From the NCBI GenBank assembly GCA_031263875.1, contig JAISEX010000101.1:1-6612 (forward strand): 6,612 nt of DNA, written 5' to 3'. Under the pieces are notes generated by a model that saw nothing but the letters and a program-made list of their open reading frames with translations, ran no database searches and was not told the origin of the DNA. This DNA is from Eubacteriales Family XIII. Incertae Sedis bacterium (GTDB taxonomy: Bacteria > Bacillota > Clostridia > Peptostreptococcales > Anaerovoracaceae). The first letter of the stretch is position 1. Each line of letters begins with the position of its first letter. Below, piece by piece: positions 6,566 through 6,612 of the stretch. Position numbers and translations under genes: made by a program.

Positions 6566-6612
6566 ATGAACGAAATCTATAATTATAATATAATTATAAA
6601 CGATGTACGTTT
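6566..6612 (+). CDS. 5' end of an unknown gene, truncated by the window edge
   Basis: The ATG at 6566 follows AAGGAG at five bases and opens a frame that stays open to the window end, giving 15 complete codons: MNEIYNYNIIINDVR. It is divergent from alaA and has its own promoter at 6445-6473. The frame is also open upstream to ATGs at 6524 and 6494, but those have weaker ribosome binding sites. The visible codons are almost entirely AT, unlike the GC-rich codons of the four leftward genes, which may mean foreign origin or simply a start kept free of structure. The fragment is too short to identify and shows no signal peptide. Confidence 0.7.
   Translation, partial: MNEIYNYNIIINDVR
6578..6598. 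repeat. AT-only inverted and direct repeat in the start of the rightward gene
   Basis: Two copies of the self-palindromic decamer TATAATTATA (6578-6587 and 6589-6598) are separated by one A. The arrangement is both a direct and an inverted repeat and holds three TATAAT hexamers (from 6578, 6584 and 6589). It encodes the Tyr-Asn-Tyr-Asn-Ile-Ile-Ile stretch. Confidence 0.6.

Overview
The window holds four complete genes on the minus strand and the first codons of a fifth gene on the plus strand. They are separated by one AT-rich divergent promoter region near the right end. Coding DNA is moderately GC-rich, with many GCG, CCC, CGC and GAC-type codons, while the intergenic DNA at 6347-6565 is strongly AT-rich. 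The sequence contains no taxonomic marker. A spirochaete (Treponema-like) or another anaerobic bacterium would fit the gene content, but that is only a guess.

Read in the direction of transcription (right to left), the main unit is alaA (6346-5114), then a calcium-type P-type ATPase (5117-2421), then a small membrane protein with a shrunken chemoreceptor-like hairpin (2424-1438). Both junctions are 4-base ATGA overlaps, and a purine-rich ribosome binding site lies inside the preceding gene each time. The three genes are therefore very probably one translationally coupled operon. The operon appears to start from an extended -10 promoter whose predicted +1 falls on the A of the alaA ATG, so alaA is probably translated from a leaderless mRNA. 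Three helically phased TCACA pentamers lie about 55-80 bases upstream and are a candidate regulator site.

After a 193-base gap with no recognisable terminator comes an iron-type alcohol dehydrogenase (1244-39). Its N-terminal codons and upstream DNA look different from the rest of the gene, and an interspersed repeat or a rearrangement may have supplied its start.

On the plus strand a strong sigma70-type promoter (6445-6473) and a good ribosome binding site lead into a gene starting at 6566 that runs off the window after 15 codons. Those codons carry an unusual AT-only repeat.

The operon joins pyruvate/glutamate-alanine amino exchange, calcium export and a putative chemosensory-array-related membrane protein. 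The combination is unusual, and how the three cooperate cannot be read from sequence alone. No RNA genes, CRISPR arrays or recognisable transposase genes were seen.
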